A stretch of 37,818 nucleotides of DNA. Origin: Candidatus Gastranaerophilales bacterium. Lineage in GTDB: Bacteria > Cyanobacteriota > Vampirovibrionia > Gastranaerophilales > Gastranaerophilaceae. Location of the stretch: contig CALVEJ010000012.1 of NCBI GenBank assembly GCA_944326535.1, forward strand, positions 1 to 37,818, given 5' to 3'. Under the pieces are notes generated by a model. The model did no database searches, had not been told where the DNA came from, and worked only from the letters and a program-made list of their open reading frames with translations. The position numbers were made by a program, and so were the translations under genes. This document shows, one piece after another, positions 8,004 to 16,010 of this stretch (within the stretch, counting starts at the first letter, position 1; every line of letters begins with the position of its first letter).

Positions 8004-9305
8004 GTGACAAATTTGGAACAAATGGCTCAGAACGCAAAACTTGCATCTTATACACTTTCTTCATTGAATACGCTTACAAAAGACAGCGTTCTTCTTGCAA
8101 TTGCCGACAAACTTGAACAAAACAAAGATATTATTATGCAAGAAAATCAAAGAGATCTTGAAGAAGCAAAAAAAATGCTTGATGATGGAGCTATTTCCCT
8201 GAGCGTTTTTAACAGACTGAAGCTGGATGAAAACAAAATGAGGGATATGATACAGGGAATAAGAGACGTAAAAAGACTCGAAGACCCTGTAAATAAAAAG
8301 CTCTGGGCAATGGGGCTTGATACGGGATTGGACTTGTACAGAGTCAGCTGTCCTATTGGTGTTATCGGTGTTATTTTTGAAGCAAGACCGGATGTCATTC
8401 CACAGATATGTTCTCTTGCAATAAAATCGGGAAATGCTGTTTTGCTTAAAGGCGGCAAAGAAGCTTATTACACAAACGTTATTTTGACAAAGCTGATAAA
8501 AGATACTCTGAATGAATTTGAACAGTTCCCCCAAAATGCAATTAATCTGCTTTTTACAAGAGATGATGTCGCACAAATGCTAAAACTGGATAAATACATT
8601 GATCTAATTATTCCAAGAGGCGGCAATTCACTTGTACAGTATGTAAAAGAAAATACAAAAATCCCTGTTATGGGGCATTCTGACGGAATTTGCCATATAT
8701 ATATAGATGAAACTGCGGATTTGAAAAATGCGGCAGAGATTTGTGTTGATGCAAAAACGCAGTATCCCAGCGCATGCAACGCTGTTGAAACAATACTCGT
8801 ACATGAAAGTCTTTTGGAAAACTATCTCCCTCAGCTTGTTCTGGAACTTGAAAAGGCTAAAGTTACGGTAAAAGGCTGTGAAAGATGCAGAGAATTTGTA
8901 CCTCATCTAGAACTTGCAACAAAAGATGACTGGTCAACAGAATACGGAGACAAGACAGTTTCCGTAAAGGCAGTGAAAGATATTTTTGATGCAATAGCAC
9001 ACATAAACGTATACGGATCAGGGCACACTGATTGTATCTTGTCACAGGATCAGCAGAGCATAGATGTATTTATGAATCTTGTGGATTCTGCCGGTGTGTT
9101 TGCTAATGCTTCTACGAGATTTGCTGACGGGTACAGATACGGACTGGGTGCTGAAGTCGGAATTTCAACGGCAAAAACTCATGCAAGAGGGCCTGTCGGC
9201 CTAGAGGGGCTTGTTATTTACAAATACAAATTGTTTGGTTCCGGTCAGATTGTTGCTCCTTATGCTGACGGCAAAAAGACATTTATTCACCAGAGAATAA
9301 TATAA
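8004..9305 (+). CDS. proA: Gamma-glutamyl phosphate reductase
   Basis: ProA reduces glutamyl 5-phosphate with NADPH to glutamate semialdehyde, which cyclises towards proline. The 433 residues show the aldehyde-dehydrogenase-like fold: GVIGVIFEARPDVIPQI (about 113-129), LKGGKEAYYTN, LIIPRGGNSLVQYV, the catalytic Cys in YPSACNAVETILVHE, and the C-terminal TKTHARGPVGLEGL-type segment (here STAKTHARGPVG). The start is GTG at 8004 with AGAGGAT upstream. It follows proB by 44 nt. proC, the last proline step, is not in the window. Confidence 0.96.
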   Translation: MTNLEQMAQNAKLASYTLSSLNTLTKDSVLLAIADKLEQNKDIIMQENQRDLEEAKKMLDDGAISLSVFNRLKLDENKMRDMIQGIRDVKRLEDPVNKKLWAMGLDTGLDLYRVSCPIGVIGVIFEARPDVIPQICSLAIKSGNAVLLKGGKEAYYTNVILTKLIKDTLNEFEQFPQNAINLLFTRDDVAQMLKLDKYIDLIIPRGGNSLVQYVKENTKIPVMGHSDGICHIYIDETADLKNAAEICVDAKTQYPSACNAVETILVHESLLENYLPQLVLELEKAKVTVKGCERCREFVPHLELATKDDWSTEYGDKTVSVKAVKDIFDAIAHINVYGSGHTDCILSQDQQSIDVFMNLVDSAGVFANASTRFADGYRYGLGAEVGISTAKTHARGPVGLEGLVIYKYKLFGSGQIVAPYADGKKTFIHQRII

Positions 9306-10396
9306 TGGTACAAAGCGCTTATATACATATCCCTTTTTGTAAAAGCAAATGTAAATACTGCTCTTTTGTTTCGTATGCAAATTGTTCTAAAGAGCAGAAA
9401 CGGGAATATGTTGATGCACTTCTTGAAGAGATATCCTTTTTTTATAAAAAAGAACCTCTAAAAACACTTTATATCGGCGGAGGCACACCAACGGTTCTTG
9501 ATTGTGAAGAGCTGTCAAGGATTGTCTCTGCTTTTAACTTTGAATCCGGGGCAGAAATTACGGTTGAAGTTAATCCGGAAACTGTTGATTTGGGTTATCT
9601 ATGTGATTTAAAAAGTTTCGGGATAAATCGTTTGTCTGTCGGTGTTCAGTCGTTTGATGATAAAATTTTAAAAACAATAGGTCGTATCCATACTTCGCAA
9701 AAGGCGGTTGATACGGTTTTTGCCGCACGGGATGCCGGTTTTTCAAACATAAGTTTGGATTTTATTTATGGGCTGCCTGATCAAGGGCTTGATGATTTTG
9801 TTTCCGATCTAAAAAAAGCAGCCGGACTTGAGGTTTCTCATATTTCTTTGTACGGGTTAAAGATTGAAGAGGGCTGTGCTTTTTACTTATCTCGTCCCCA
9901 AAATATTGCTGATGACGACTTGCAGGCTGATATGTATCTTTCTGCTATTGATTGTCTTGAAAAAGAAGGTTTTACACATTACGAAGTAAGTAATTTTTGC
10001 AAAGATGAAAAGTACTCCCGTCACAATTTGAACTACTGGGAGGCAAAAGAATATTACGGATTTGGTGCTGCCGCCCATGGATATACAGATGGCTTTAGAT
10101 ATTCCAACTTTGCACCTTTGGGTAAGTATATGCAAAACTACAAACAAAAAGAAATGCTGCATATATTAACGGACAAGGAAAAACTCGAGGAATCGATATT
10201 TCTCGGTTTTCGCTGCAAAAAGGGAATTGATGTTTCAAAAATAAACAATGCTTTTAATATAGATTTTGAAGATAAATATAAAAATATTCTTGAAAAATAC
10301 AAAAATTCCGGACATATTGCAAAGACAAAAGATGGTTATTCCCTGACAGATAACGGCTTTTTGCTTTCAAATATAATTCTTTCGGATTTTATTTAA
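9305..10396 (+). CDS. hemW: Radical SAM heme chaperone HemW
   Basis: The protein has the HemN/HemW architecture in 363 residues: HIPFCKSKCKYCSF carries the radical SAM CxxxCxxC (C12, C16, C19), then YIGGGTPTVL, EVNPETVD, NRLSVGVQSFDD, LDFIYGLPDQ, and the C-terminal HemN_C-type region. True coproporphyrinogen dehydrogenase (HemN) has a further cysteine directly after the motif; here it is Ser, and the protein is short. I therefore call HemW, which binds and delivers heme rather than oxidising coproporphyrinogen. The ATG overlaps the proA stop (TAATG), so it is coupled to the proline operon without an obvious metabolic link. Confidence 0.9.
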   Translation: MVQSAYIHIPFCKSKCKYCSFVSYANCSKEQKREYVDALLEEISFFYKKEPLKTLYIGGGTPTVLDCEELSRIVSAFNFESGAEITVEVNPETVDLGYLCDLKSFGINRLSVGVQSFDDKILKTIGRIHTSQKAVDTVFAARDAGFSNISLDFIYGLPDQGLDDFVSDLKKAAGLEVSHISLYGLKIEEGCAFYLSRPQNIADDDLQADMYLSAIDCLEKEGFTHYEVSNFCKDEKYSRHNLNYWEAKEYYGFGAAAHGYTDGFRYSNFAPLGKYMQNYKQKEMLHILTDKEKLEESIFLGFRCKKGIDVSKINNAFNIDFEDKYKNILEKYKNSGHIAKTKDGYSLTDNGFLLSNIILSDFI

Positions 10397-10413
10397 TATG
10401 TTAAAAATACTTT

Positions 10414-10442
10414 ACAATTGTTGATGTTTTTATCAAAAACAT
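10414..10442 (+). terminator. Weak hairpin after hemW
   Basis: ATGTTTTT (10424-10431) and AAAAACAT (10435-10442) form an 8-bp, A/T-rich stem with a 3-nt loop about 30 nt after the hemW stop. The following T-tract is short, so termination would be weak. The palindrome ACAATTGT at 10414-10421, just before it, recurs twice upstream of yidD. Confidence 0.3.
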
Positions 10443-10523
10443 TAAAGTTTTAAATGTAAAATACCGACATGTAGACTGTGAAGGAAATCAGGTAAACAGG
10501 TATTTTTAAAAGGAATAAAGACT

Positions 10524-10724
10524 ATGTCGTCAACAGCAAACTTTTTTTCAAACAAAGATCCTAATCTGCCGAATTTGAATTTGAAACATCTGCCGAGAAT
10601 AAAATCCGCATTGCCGAATATTCAAATGCAGGGTGATTCTGATTTTCTTTTTGATATTGACGGTGAAAGAGTTGCCCTGTCAGAAGTTGCAGACAAAATG
10701 AGCACTATATTCTTTAACTCATAG
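10524..10724 (+). CDS. Small unknown acidic-tailed protein
   Basis: This 66-residue frame has a good ribosome binding site (AAAGGAATAAAG, about 8 nt before the ATG) and stands alone in its own transcription unit. It starts with a polar Asn/Pro-rich segment (SNKDPNLPNLNLKH), continues with a basic amphipathic piece, and ends in an acidic, hydrophobic helix (DFLFDIDGERVALSEVADKM). No signal peptide, cysteine pair or transmembrane helix is visible. I do not recognise it. Its composition resembles other lineage-specific proteins here, and a real gene is likely because of the ribosome binding site and clean spacing. Confidence 0.55.
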   Translation: MSSTANFFSNKDPNLPNLNLKHLPRIKSALPNIQMQGDSDFLFDIDGERVALSEVADKMSTIFFNS

Positions 10725-10777
10725 AGTATATTTATGCTAATGCAACATTTGTTTTTAACTAAGAATGACAATAATGA

Positions 10778-11470
10778 TTAAGCGAGAGTTTTTTCCTGTC
10801 CGCTTACCGCAAAATATTCGCTGTCGTCTATGTTATCTATATCTTCGTTATTTTGATTGTTTGTACGATTGAGGCTTGTTGCTGCAATTTCATTGAGTTT
10901 TTGTGTATTGTTGTTTAGTTTTTCTGCTTTCTCTTTTTTTCCGGGGAAGAATAATTCTCCGAGTTTGTAACCAAGAGTGCTGCCTGCAATTGAACCCATA
11001 ACAAACAAAACACCTTCTGCTACTTTAACCAATGCATTTACTTTAGAATTTGGTATTTTATTTACAAATGCTTGATAAGAATTTGCTTTAAAGAACTGTT
11101 TCATTGCTGCTTCTGCGCCGAACATTGAAGTCATTCCAAAAATTTCTCTTTTCAAAGCTGTTTCTTTGTCATCAGCAACAAGTACCCTATATCCTGCTGC
11201 ACCGATAAGAAGCGGGTTAACATTTTTACTTGCCCAGCTGGCACCCTTTTTTGCATAACCGAGTACTTTACTTTTTTCCGTTACATGACCCATCGCATCA
11301 AGTGCAGCCTGTGCACCCTTACCCACAACATTGTCAAGCTGTGCTGCTGCTCTTGCGGCATTGGTAAACTGACCGATATCGGCAAAAATTCTGCCTTTGT
11401 CATCAGTGTTTACAACCTTGTCGGCATTTCTGAAACCAAAAATTGTTGATTTAACGAGAGTATCGTACAT
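10778..11470 (-). CDS. Lineage-specific membrane-associated protein
   Basis: I do not recognise this 230-residue protein. A first part (1-75) is polar and Ala-rich. NPLLIGAAGYRVLVADDKETALKREIF begins a segment (about 86-130) whose order of elements resembles the N-terminal part of the protein at 702-1610, and a Gly-rich hydrophobic helix (EGVLFVMGSIAGSTLGYKL, about 158-178) precedes a Lys-rich stretch, again as in that protein. The last 50 residues are Asn/Asp-rich and disordered-looking. A TATA-rich motif shared with two other minus-strand genes ends 25 nt before the ATG. I infer a paralogous pair of envelope or membrane-associated proteins. Confidence 0.7.
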   Translation of the reverse strand: MYDTLVKSTIFGFRNADKVVNTDDKGRIFADIGQFTNAARAAAQLDNVVGKGAQAALDAMGHVTEKSKVLGYAKKGASWASKNVNPLLIGAAGYRVLVADDKETALKREIFGMTSMFGAEAAMKQFFKANSYQAFVNKIPNSKVNALVKVAEGVLFVMGSIAGSTLGYKLGELFFPGKKEKAEKLNNNTQKLNEIAATSLNRTNNQNNEDIDNIDDSEYFAVSGQEKTLA

Positions 11471-11495
11471 TCAGTAACCACTTTCTTACCAATAA

Positions 11496-11517
11496 CTTCA
11501 CTTATATATATAAACAC
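11496..11517 (-). promoter_or_regulatory. Shared TATA-rich upstream motif, copy 2
   Basis: Read on the minus strand this is GTGTTTATATATATAAGTGA and two more bases, ending 25 nt before the ATG at 11470. It aligns without gaps to the copies at 16572-16593 and 20530-20551. It probably contains the -10 element of the gene. Confidence 0.45.
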
Positions 11518-11557
11518 CATGACAATTCGAAAATTGCCTGTGCTTTTGTTATTCTTT

Positions 11558-11587
11558 ACAATTGTTACAATTGTGCTAAAATACAAT
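11558..11587 (+). promoter_or_regulatory. yidD promoter with tandem palindromes
   Basis: TACAAT at 11582-11587 is a likely -10. Just upstream lie two copies of the 8-bp palindrome ACAATTGT (11558-11565 and 11567-11574), separated by one base and covering the -35 position. This could be a repressor or activator site. A single copy occurs at 10414-10421. Confidence 0.35.
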
Positions 11588-11602
11588 CAGGGATAGTGTT
11601 TT

Positions 11603-11812
11603 ATGATTAAAAAGTTTCTCATTTTTTTAATAAATTTTTATCAAAAATTGTCATCTTTAAAACCTCCGGTTTGCAGATTTTATCCGACATGCTCTCAATA
11701 TATGAAAGAAGCCATAATTAAATACGGAGTAATAAAAGGCGGATGGCTTGGAATTAAAAGGATTTGCCGTTGTCATCCCTTTAATCCCGGAGGGCATGAT
11801 CCGGTACCCTAA
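11603..11812 (+). CDS. yidD: Membrane protein insertion efficiency factor
   Basis: YidD is a small amphipathic protein that assists YidC-dependent membrane protein insertion. The 69 residues carry the family signature: the N-terminal INFYQK helix, [18 protein letters not shown] with conserved cysteines, [15 protein letters not shown], and the final [15 protein letters not shown] lies 8 nt before the ATG. In many genomes it lies with rpmH, rnpA and yidC; here it stands alone between unrelated genes. Confidence 0.95.
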   Translation: MIKKFLIFLINFYQKLSSLKPPVCRFYPTCSQYMKEAIIKYGVIKGGWLGIKRICRCHPFNPGGHDPVP

Positions 11813-11817
11813 AAAGG

Positions 11818-12162
11818 TTAAACATAATTTTTTACGGTTGAAAGAAAATCGCTAATTTTTATCGGTTTTGTAATGTAGTCGGCACAGCCCAGCTCTTTTG
11901 TCTTTTTGATTTCTTCATCCATTGCACAGGCTGATACAACAACAATCGGTGTATTTTTTTTGTATAAAGCCAAAAAGTCGTAACCCGATACAACGGGCAT
12001 TTGAATATCGAGAAGAATTAATGAATATTCGTTCAAATTGGCTTTTTCAATACCTTCTTTTCCGTCTTGCGCCGTATCAACACTGTATCCCTGTGATTCA
12101 AGGATATCTTTCATTAGTTTTAGGTTTAGATCATTGTCTTCTATTATCAAAATTTGAGGCAT
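11818..12162 (-). CDS. Single-domain response regulator
   Basis: This is a 114-residue receiver domain with no output domain. The acidic pocket (E8, D9), phosphorylation site D52 in LLDIQMP, switch Ser77 and Lys99 in YITKPI are all present. Related stand-alone receivers (DivK or Spo0F type) relay phosphate or act by protein-protein contact. It begins only 4 nt after the stop of the GAF kinase, so the two are one operon and the kinase is its likely phosphodonor. Any final target is outside the window. Confidence 0.92.
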   Translation of the reverse strand: MPQILIIEDNDLNLKLMKDILESQGYSVDTAQDGKEGIEKANLNEYSLILLDIQMPVVSGYDFLALYKKNTPIVVVSACAMDEEIKKTKELGCADYITKPIKISDFLSTVKNYV

Positions 12163-12166
12163 ATTT

Positions 12167-13456
12167 TTAGATTTCTTTTGGTTTTTTATGTCTGAGCGGA
12201 AGTTTTACAAAGAAAGTTGTTCCCGCAGAAACAATACTTTCAAACCAAATTTTTCCGCCGTGAAGCTCTACAAGCTCTTTTGTGATTGTCAAACCGAGAC
12301 CGGTTGAGCTTTCTTTTTTTGAATATACATTGTTGAGCTGGACAAATTTTCCGAATATTTTTCCTTTGTATTTCATATCAATACCGATACCGTTGTCTTT
12401 TACGTATAAAGTTACGTATTTTTTGTCATAGGTATAGCCGATATTTATTTGTCCGTTTTCTTTGGTAAATTTGATGGCATTGCTCAGCAGATTGTATAAA
12501 ATTTGCTGTATTTTCTGGTAATCCGCATCAATTTCCAAAAAATCTTTTGTGTCTTTTTCCAGTTTAATTTTTTTCTTGTTTGCCAGAGGGCGTACTATAT
12601 TTACAACTTCATTCAGTGATGTTTGAAGGTTAAATCTGGATAATGCAAGTTTTACAGCTTTTGCTTCAATTTTTGAAAGCTCAAGAATTTCATTTATCAT
12701 TCCCAAAAGATGAATTCCTGATGCATTGATATCCGTAACGTATTCTTCCTGTTTTTCTGTCAGCGGTCCGAATATTTTCATGGAAAGTGCTTCTGAAAAG
12801 CCTATTATTGCATTAAGCGGTGTTCTGAGTTCGTGTGAGATATTTGCCAGAAACTCATTTTTCAATTTGTCTGCAGCAAGAATTTTTTCGTTTTGTTTTT
12901 TTATTGTCGCATATGCATTTGCCTTGTCAGTAATACTGTCTTGCAGCGCTTTAAGCTGAAGTTTAAAAACGCTGGACAATTCCGAGTCCTTTATTGAATA
13001 TGACACAAGAGTACTGTATGCCTGTGAAATTTCAACATCATCATTGTTAAACGGAAATTCTTTTGGTCTGGAGATAAGCATAAAACCAAAGACCGTGTTT
13101 TTGATGCCTAATTTTATAAGAAGGAATGTTGAATTTGTTTTTTTCAGATTTAGTGCGTTAAAAAATCCCGAATTTTCATCAAATTCTATTGCTGATTCTG
13201 TGTCATACAATTTGCTTTTTAATATTTCGGGAAAATTTATTACGGTCTCTCCGTCCGCAACGGGGGAGGAACTTGTAAATGTTTTTTTGTATTGGATATT
13301 TGCGCATCCTGCGTTTAGATAGCAGATATATGCACTGTCAAAATCAATTACACTTTTTAGTTCTATAATTGCTTTTTCAAAATTTTCATTTATGTCATCG
13401 GAAGATGACAGCAATTCCGGAATTCTTTTTAGTACTGTTTGGTATTTGTTGTTCAT
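12167..13456 (-). CDS. GAF-domain sensor histidine kinase
   Basis: This is a 429-residue soluble kinase with no transmembrane segment. Residues 1 to about 165 look like a GAF domain. A coiled coil (about 165-200) leads to the HisKA domain with phospho-acceptor His208 in FLANISHELRTPLNAIIGFSEAL-type sequence. The HATPase domain has its N box (YNLLSNAIKFT), G1 (DNGIGID) and G2 (STGLGLTITKEL). It senses an unknown cytosolic signal and should pass phosphate to the adjacent single-domain receiver. A strong promoter places the transcript start at or next to the ATG (TATAAT ends 8 nt before it). Confidence 0.92.
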   Translation of the reverse strand: MNNKYQTVLKRIPELLSSSDDINENFEKAIIELKSVIDFDSAYICYLNAGCANIQYKKTFTSSSPVADGETVINFPEILKSKLYDTESAIEFDENSGFFNALNLKKTNSTFLLIKLGIKNTVFGFMLISRPKEFPFNNDDVEISQAYSTLVSYSIKDSELSSVFKLQLKALQDSITDKANAYATIKKQNEKILAADKLKNEFLANISHELRTPLNAIIGFSEALSMKIFGPLTEKQEEYVTDINASGIHLLGMINEILELSKIEAKAVKLALSRFNLQTSLNEVVNIVRPLANKKKIKLEKDTKDFLEIDADYQKIQQILYNLLSNAIKFTKENGQINIGYTYDKKYVTLYVKDNGIGIDMKYKGKIFGKFVQLNNVYSKKESSTGLGLTITKELVELHGGKIWFESIVSAGTTFFVKLPLRHKKPKEI

Positions 13457-13464
13457 AGCTATTT

Positions 13465-13493
13465 ATTATATTGTTAAAGAACTTTTAGGACAA
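13465..13493 (-). promoter_or_regulatory. Promoter of the GAF kinase, 8 nt before the ATG
   Basis: On the minus strand TTGTCC (13493-13488), a 17-nt spacer and a perfect TATAAT (13470-13465) are followed by 8 nt and then the ATG at 13456. Transcription should begin within a base or two of the start codon, leaving no room for a ribosome binding site. Confidence 0.6.
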
Positions 13494-13576
13494 GTATTTA
13501 AAATATATTTATAGAAAAGGTCTTGTTTCTGTCAGATTATTTTTTCAAGTTGTTTGAGAATGCTATATAAACTAAT

Positions 13577-13605
13577 AAAGCCTCCTGTTAAAAACAAGAG
13601 GCTTT
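13577..13605 (-). terminator. Hairpin terminator of fba
   Basis: A 13-bp stem (AAAGCCTC and GAGGCTTT plus five inner pairs including one G-U, loop of three) lies about 30 nt after the fba stop. The distal T-tract on the minus strand is interrupted (ATTAGTTTAT), but stem strength and position make it the fba terminator. Confidence 0.75.
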
Positions 13606-13633
13606 AAAATTAATTATTGCAATGAGATTTCGA

Positions 13634-14593
13634 TTAATCGTCAGCGTGTCCTGCTGTTCCCAATACGTCTCTCATTTTGTGCATAACCATTTCTTTAACG
13701 GCTGTTCTGCCGGGACCCATGTATTCACGAGGATCGAATTTTTCAGGATGTTCAACAAAGAACTCTCTGATTGTAGAAGTCATAGCCAATCTCAAGTCTG
13801 TATCGATGTTGATTTTAGCTACACCGTTTTTAGAAGCGTATGCAAGCATTTCTTCAGGAACACCCTGAGCATCAGGCAGGTTTCCGCCGAATTTGTTGCA
13901 TTTTTCAACAAATGCTTTCGGAACTGAAGATGAACCGTGAAGTACGATAGGATAATCGTAACCTACAACGTCAAAAATAGCTTTTTTACATTCAGCAAGT
14001 CTTTCAAAGTCGAGTTTTGCTTCGCCTTTAAATTTGTAAGCACCGTGAGAAGTACCGATAGCAATAGCCAAAGAGTCACAGCCTGTTTCTTTAACAAATC
14101 TTGCTGCTTCTTCCGGATCTGTGTAAGTTGCGTGGTGAGCAGCAACTTTAACGTCATCTTCTACACCGGCAAGTTTACCGAGTTCTGCTTCTACTGAAAC
14201 GCCTCTTTCGTGAGCGTAGTCTACAACCTGTTTTGTTAAAGCAATGTTTTCTTCGAGCGGGAATCTTGAACCGTCAATCATAACTGATGAAAAACCGCCG
14301 TCGATACAAGCTTTACAAATTTCAAAATCCGCACCGTGATCCAGGTGAAGAGCTATAGGTACAGTAGTTGTAGCCAGAGCAGCTTCAACCAATTTGATAA
14401 GGTAAGTTTGATTAGCGTATTTTCTTGCACCTGCAGATACCTGAAGAATGATTGGTGATCTTGTTTCTTCAGCAGCTTCTGCAATACCTTGCAAGATTTC
14501 CATGTTGTTAACATTGTAAGCACCGATAGCATATTTGCCGGCGAGTGCTTTTTTGAACATTTCGCCTGTTCCTACTAATTTTCTTTCTGCCAT
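13634..14593 (-). CDS. fba: Class II fructose-bisphosphate aldolase
   Basis: The enzyme splits fructose 1,6-bisphosphate into glyceraldehyde 3-phosphate and dihydroxyacetone phosphate, and runs backwards in gluconeogenesis. The 319 residues show the zinc-site ALHLDHG (D85, H86), a GGFSSVMIDGSRFPLEEN segment, VEAELGKLAGVEDD, the second zinc His region (AIGTSHGAYKF), the HGSSSVP glycine loop and KINIDTDLRLA. GAGGAG precedes the ATG. It is divergent from rimO and has its own terminator. The minus-strand promoter TTGTAA-N17-TACTTT (14662-14634) shares its -35 hexamer with the rimO promoter. Confidence 0.96.
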   Translation of the reverse strand: MAERKLVGTGEMFKKALAGKYAIGAYNVNNMEILQGIAEAAEETRSPIILQVSAGARKYANQTYLIKLVEAALATTTVPIALHLDHGADFEICKACIDGGFSSVMIDGSRFPLEENIALTKQVVDYAHERGVSVEAELGKLAGVEDDVKVAAHHATYTDPEEAARFVKETGCDSLAIAIGTSHGAYKFKGEAKLDFERLAECKKAIFDVVGYDYPIVLHGSSSVPKAFVEKCNKFGGNLPDAQGVPEEMLAYASKNGVAKINIDTDLRLAMTSTIREFFVEHPEKFDPREYMGPGRTAVKEMVMHKMRDVLGTAGHADD

Positions 14594-14633
14594 GAGTTTT
14601 TCTCCTCTTTTTTACTCGAGCATATTCATGACA

Positions 14634-14685
14634 AAAGTACCTCAAAAAAGAGATGATTACAAGAATTTCTTTTTTGAAATACAAT
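14634..14685. promoter_or_regulatory. Divergent fba/rimO promoters sharing a -35
   Basis: Bases 14657-14662 read TTACAA rightwards, 17 nt before TACAAT (14680-14685), the rimO -10. Read leftwards they are TTGTAA, 17 nt before TACTTT (14639-14634), the likely fba -10. The rimO -10 ends 7 nt before its ATG, so that mRNA is probably leaderless. The fba leader is about 35 nt and carries a good ribosome binding site. Confidence 0.55.
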
Positions 14686-14692
14686 AATAGAC

Positions 14693-16009
14693 ATGGATAA
14701 GAAACATAAAATTGCGTTAATAAACCATGGTTGTGCAAAAAACCTGGTAGATTCGGAACTTATGCTCGGGCTGCTTGCCGGCAGCGGAATTGATATCACT
14801 CTTGATGAAACAAAGGCGGATATTGTAATTATTAATACCTGCTCTTTTATTCATGATGCGGAAAAAGAGTCTGTGCAGTCAATTCTTCAAATGATAGAAG
14901 AGGGGAAAAAGGTTATTATCACCGGCTGTCTCCCTCAAAAGCACAATGAAGAGCTAAAAAAAGCAATTCCGGAAACTGTTGCAATGCTTGGAACATCGGA
15001 TATTTCAAAAATCGTTGATGTTGTAAGAAAAGTTCTGGATAAAGATTGCGAATATATAAATGAAGTTTCTAAAGACCCTGTGTATACATATCCTGAGGAT
15101 GTTGAAAGACAACAGATTACCGTTGGTTCAAGCTCTTATGTAAAAATAGCTGACGGCTGCAATTACAAATGCGGATATTGTGTCATTCCTCATTTGAGAG
15201 GTCCGTATCGTTCAAGACCAATAGAAAAAATTGTTGATGAGGTAAGGCATCTTGGTCAAAAAGGAGTATCGGAAGTCGTTTTGATTGCTCAGGATACTAC
15301 CGGATATGGTATAGATATGTATGGAAAGCCTTCTCTGGCAAGTCTTTTAAAAAAATTAAACAAAATAGAAGAGATAAATTGGATAAGAGTAATGTACACT
15401 TATCCCTCCATGTTTGACGATGAGTTGATAGATGCATATGCGCAATGTGACAAGGTTGTAAAATATGTTGATATACCATTGCAGCATTCTCATCCTGAAA
15501 TGCTCAAAGCAATGAGAAGACCGGTTATTGACTATCGTGCGTTTTTGAAAAAACTCCGTGAAAGAATAAAAAACGTTGCAGTCAGAACTACTTTCATAGT
15601 GGGCTATCCCGGTGAAACGCAGGAAATGTTTGATGATTTGTATGAGTTTGTGAAAGAAGCCGAATTTAACAAAATGGGGGCTTTTGAGTTTTCCAGAGAA
15701 AAGAACACATATGCTGATACATTGCCGGATCAAATTCCCGCAAGGATAAAGAAGCAGCGCAAAAATAAACTGATGAAGCTTCAGCAAAAAATCTCATTTG
15801 AAGTAAATCAGAAATTTGTCGGAAAAACTATTCCCTGCATAATTGAGGCAGTCTCTGCCGACGGACAGGTTATAGCACGCTCATATGCCGATGCGCCGGA
15901 AGTTGACGGACTTGTGTATATCACGACGGACAAAAATCCTGTGCCCGGAGATATTGAACAAGTCAAAATTGTTGATTGCGACGAGTATGATTTATATGGT
16001 GAATTGTAA
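14693..16009 (+). CDS. rimO: Ribosomal protein S12 methylthiotransferase
   Basis: RimO is a radical SAM enzyme that adds a methylthio group to the conserved aspartate of ribosomal protein S12. The 438 residues have the N-terminal UPF0004 domain with its three cluster cysteines (C14, C50, C79), the radical SAM CxxxCxxC in GCNYKCGYC (C156, C160, C163), and a C-terminal TRAM domain. The NTCSFI...AEKESVQ motif distinguishes RimO from the tRNA enzyme MiaB. There is no ribosome binding site; the promoter abuts the start codon. It ends 1 nt before the end of the convergent unknown gene. Confidence 0.95.
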   Translation: MDKKHKIALINHGCAKNLVDSELMLGLLAGSGIDITLDETKADIVIINTCSFIHDAEKESVQSILQMIEEGKKVIITGCLPQKHNEELKKAIPETVAMLGTSDISKIVDVVRKVLDKDCEYINEVSKDPVYTYPEDVERQQITVGSSSYVKIADGCNYKCGYCVIPHLRGPYRSRPIEKIVDEVRHLGQKGVSEVVLIAQDTTGYGIDMYGKPSLASLLKKLNKIEEINWIRVMYTYPSMFDDELIDAYAQCDKVVKYVDIPLQHSHPEMLKAMRRPVIDYRAFLKKLRERIKNVAVRTTFIVGYPGETQEMFDDLYEFVKEAEFNKMGAFEFSREKNTYADTLPDQIPARIKKQRKNKLMKLQQKISFEVNQKFVGKTIPCIIEAVSADGQVIARSYADAPEVDGLVYITTDKNPVPGDIEQVKIVDCDEYDLYGEL

Positions 16010-16010
16010 T

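Noticed and set aside
8061-8906. Long minus-strand frames opposite proA
   Set aside because: They are shadow frames of a strongly supported gene, with Cys/Phe/Ile-rich composition and no ribosome binding site.
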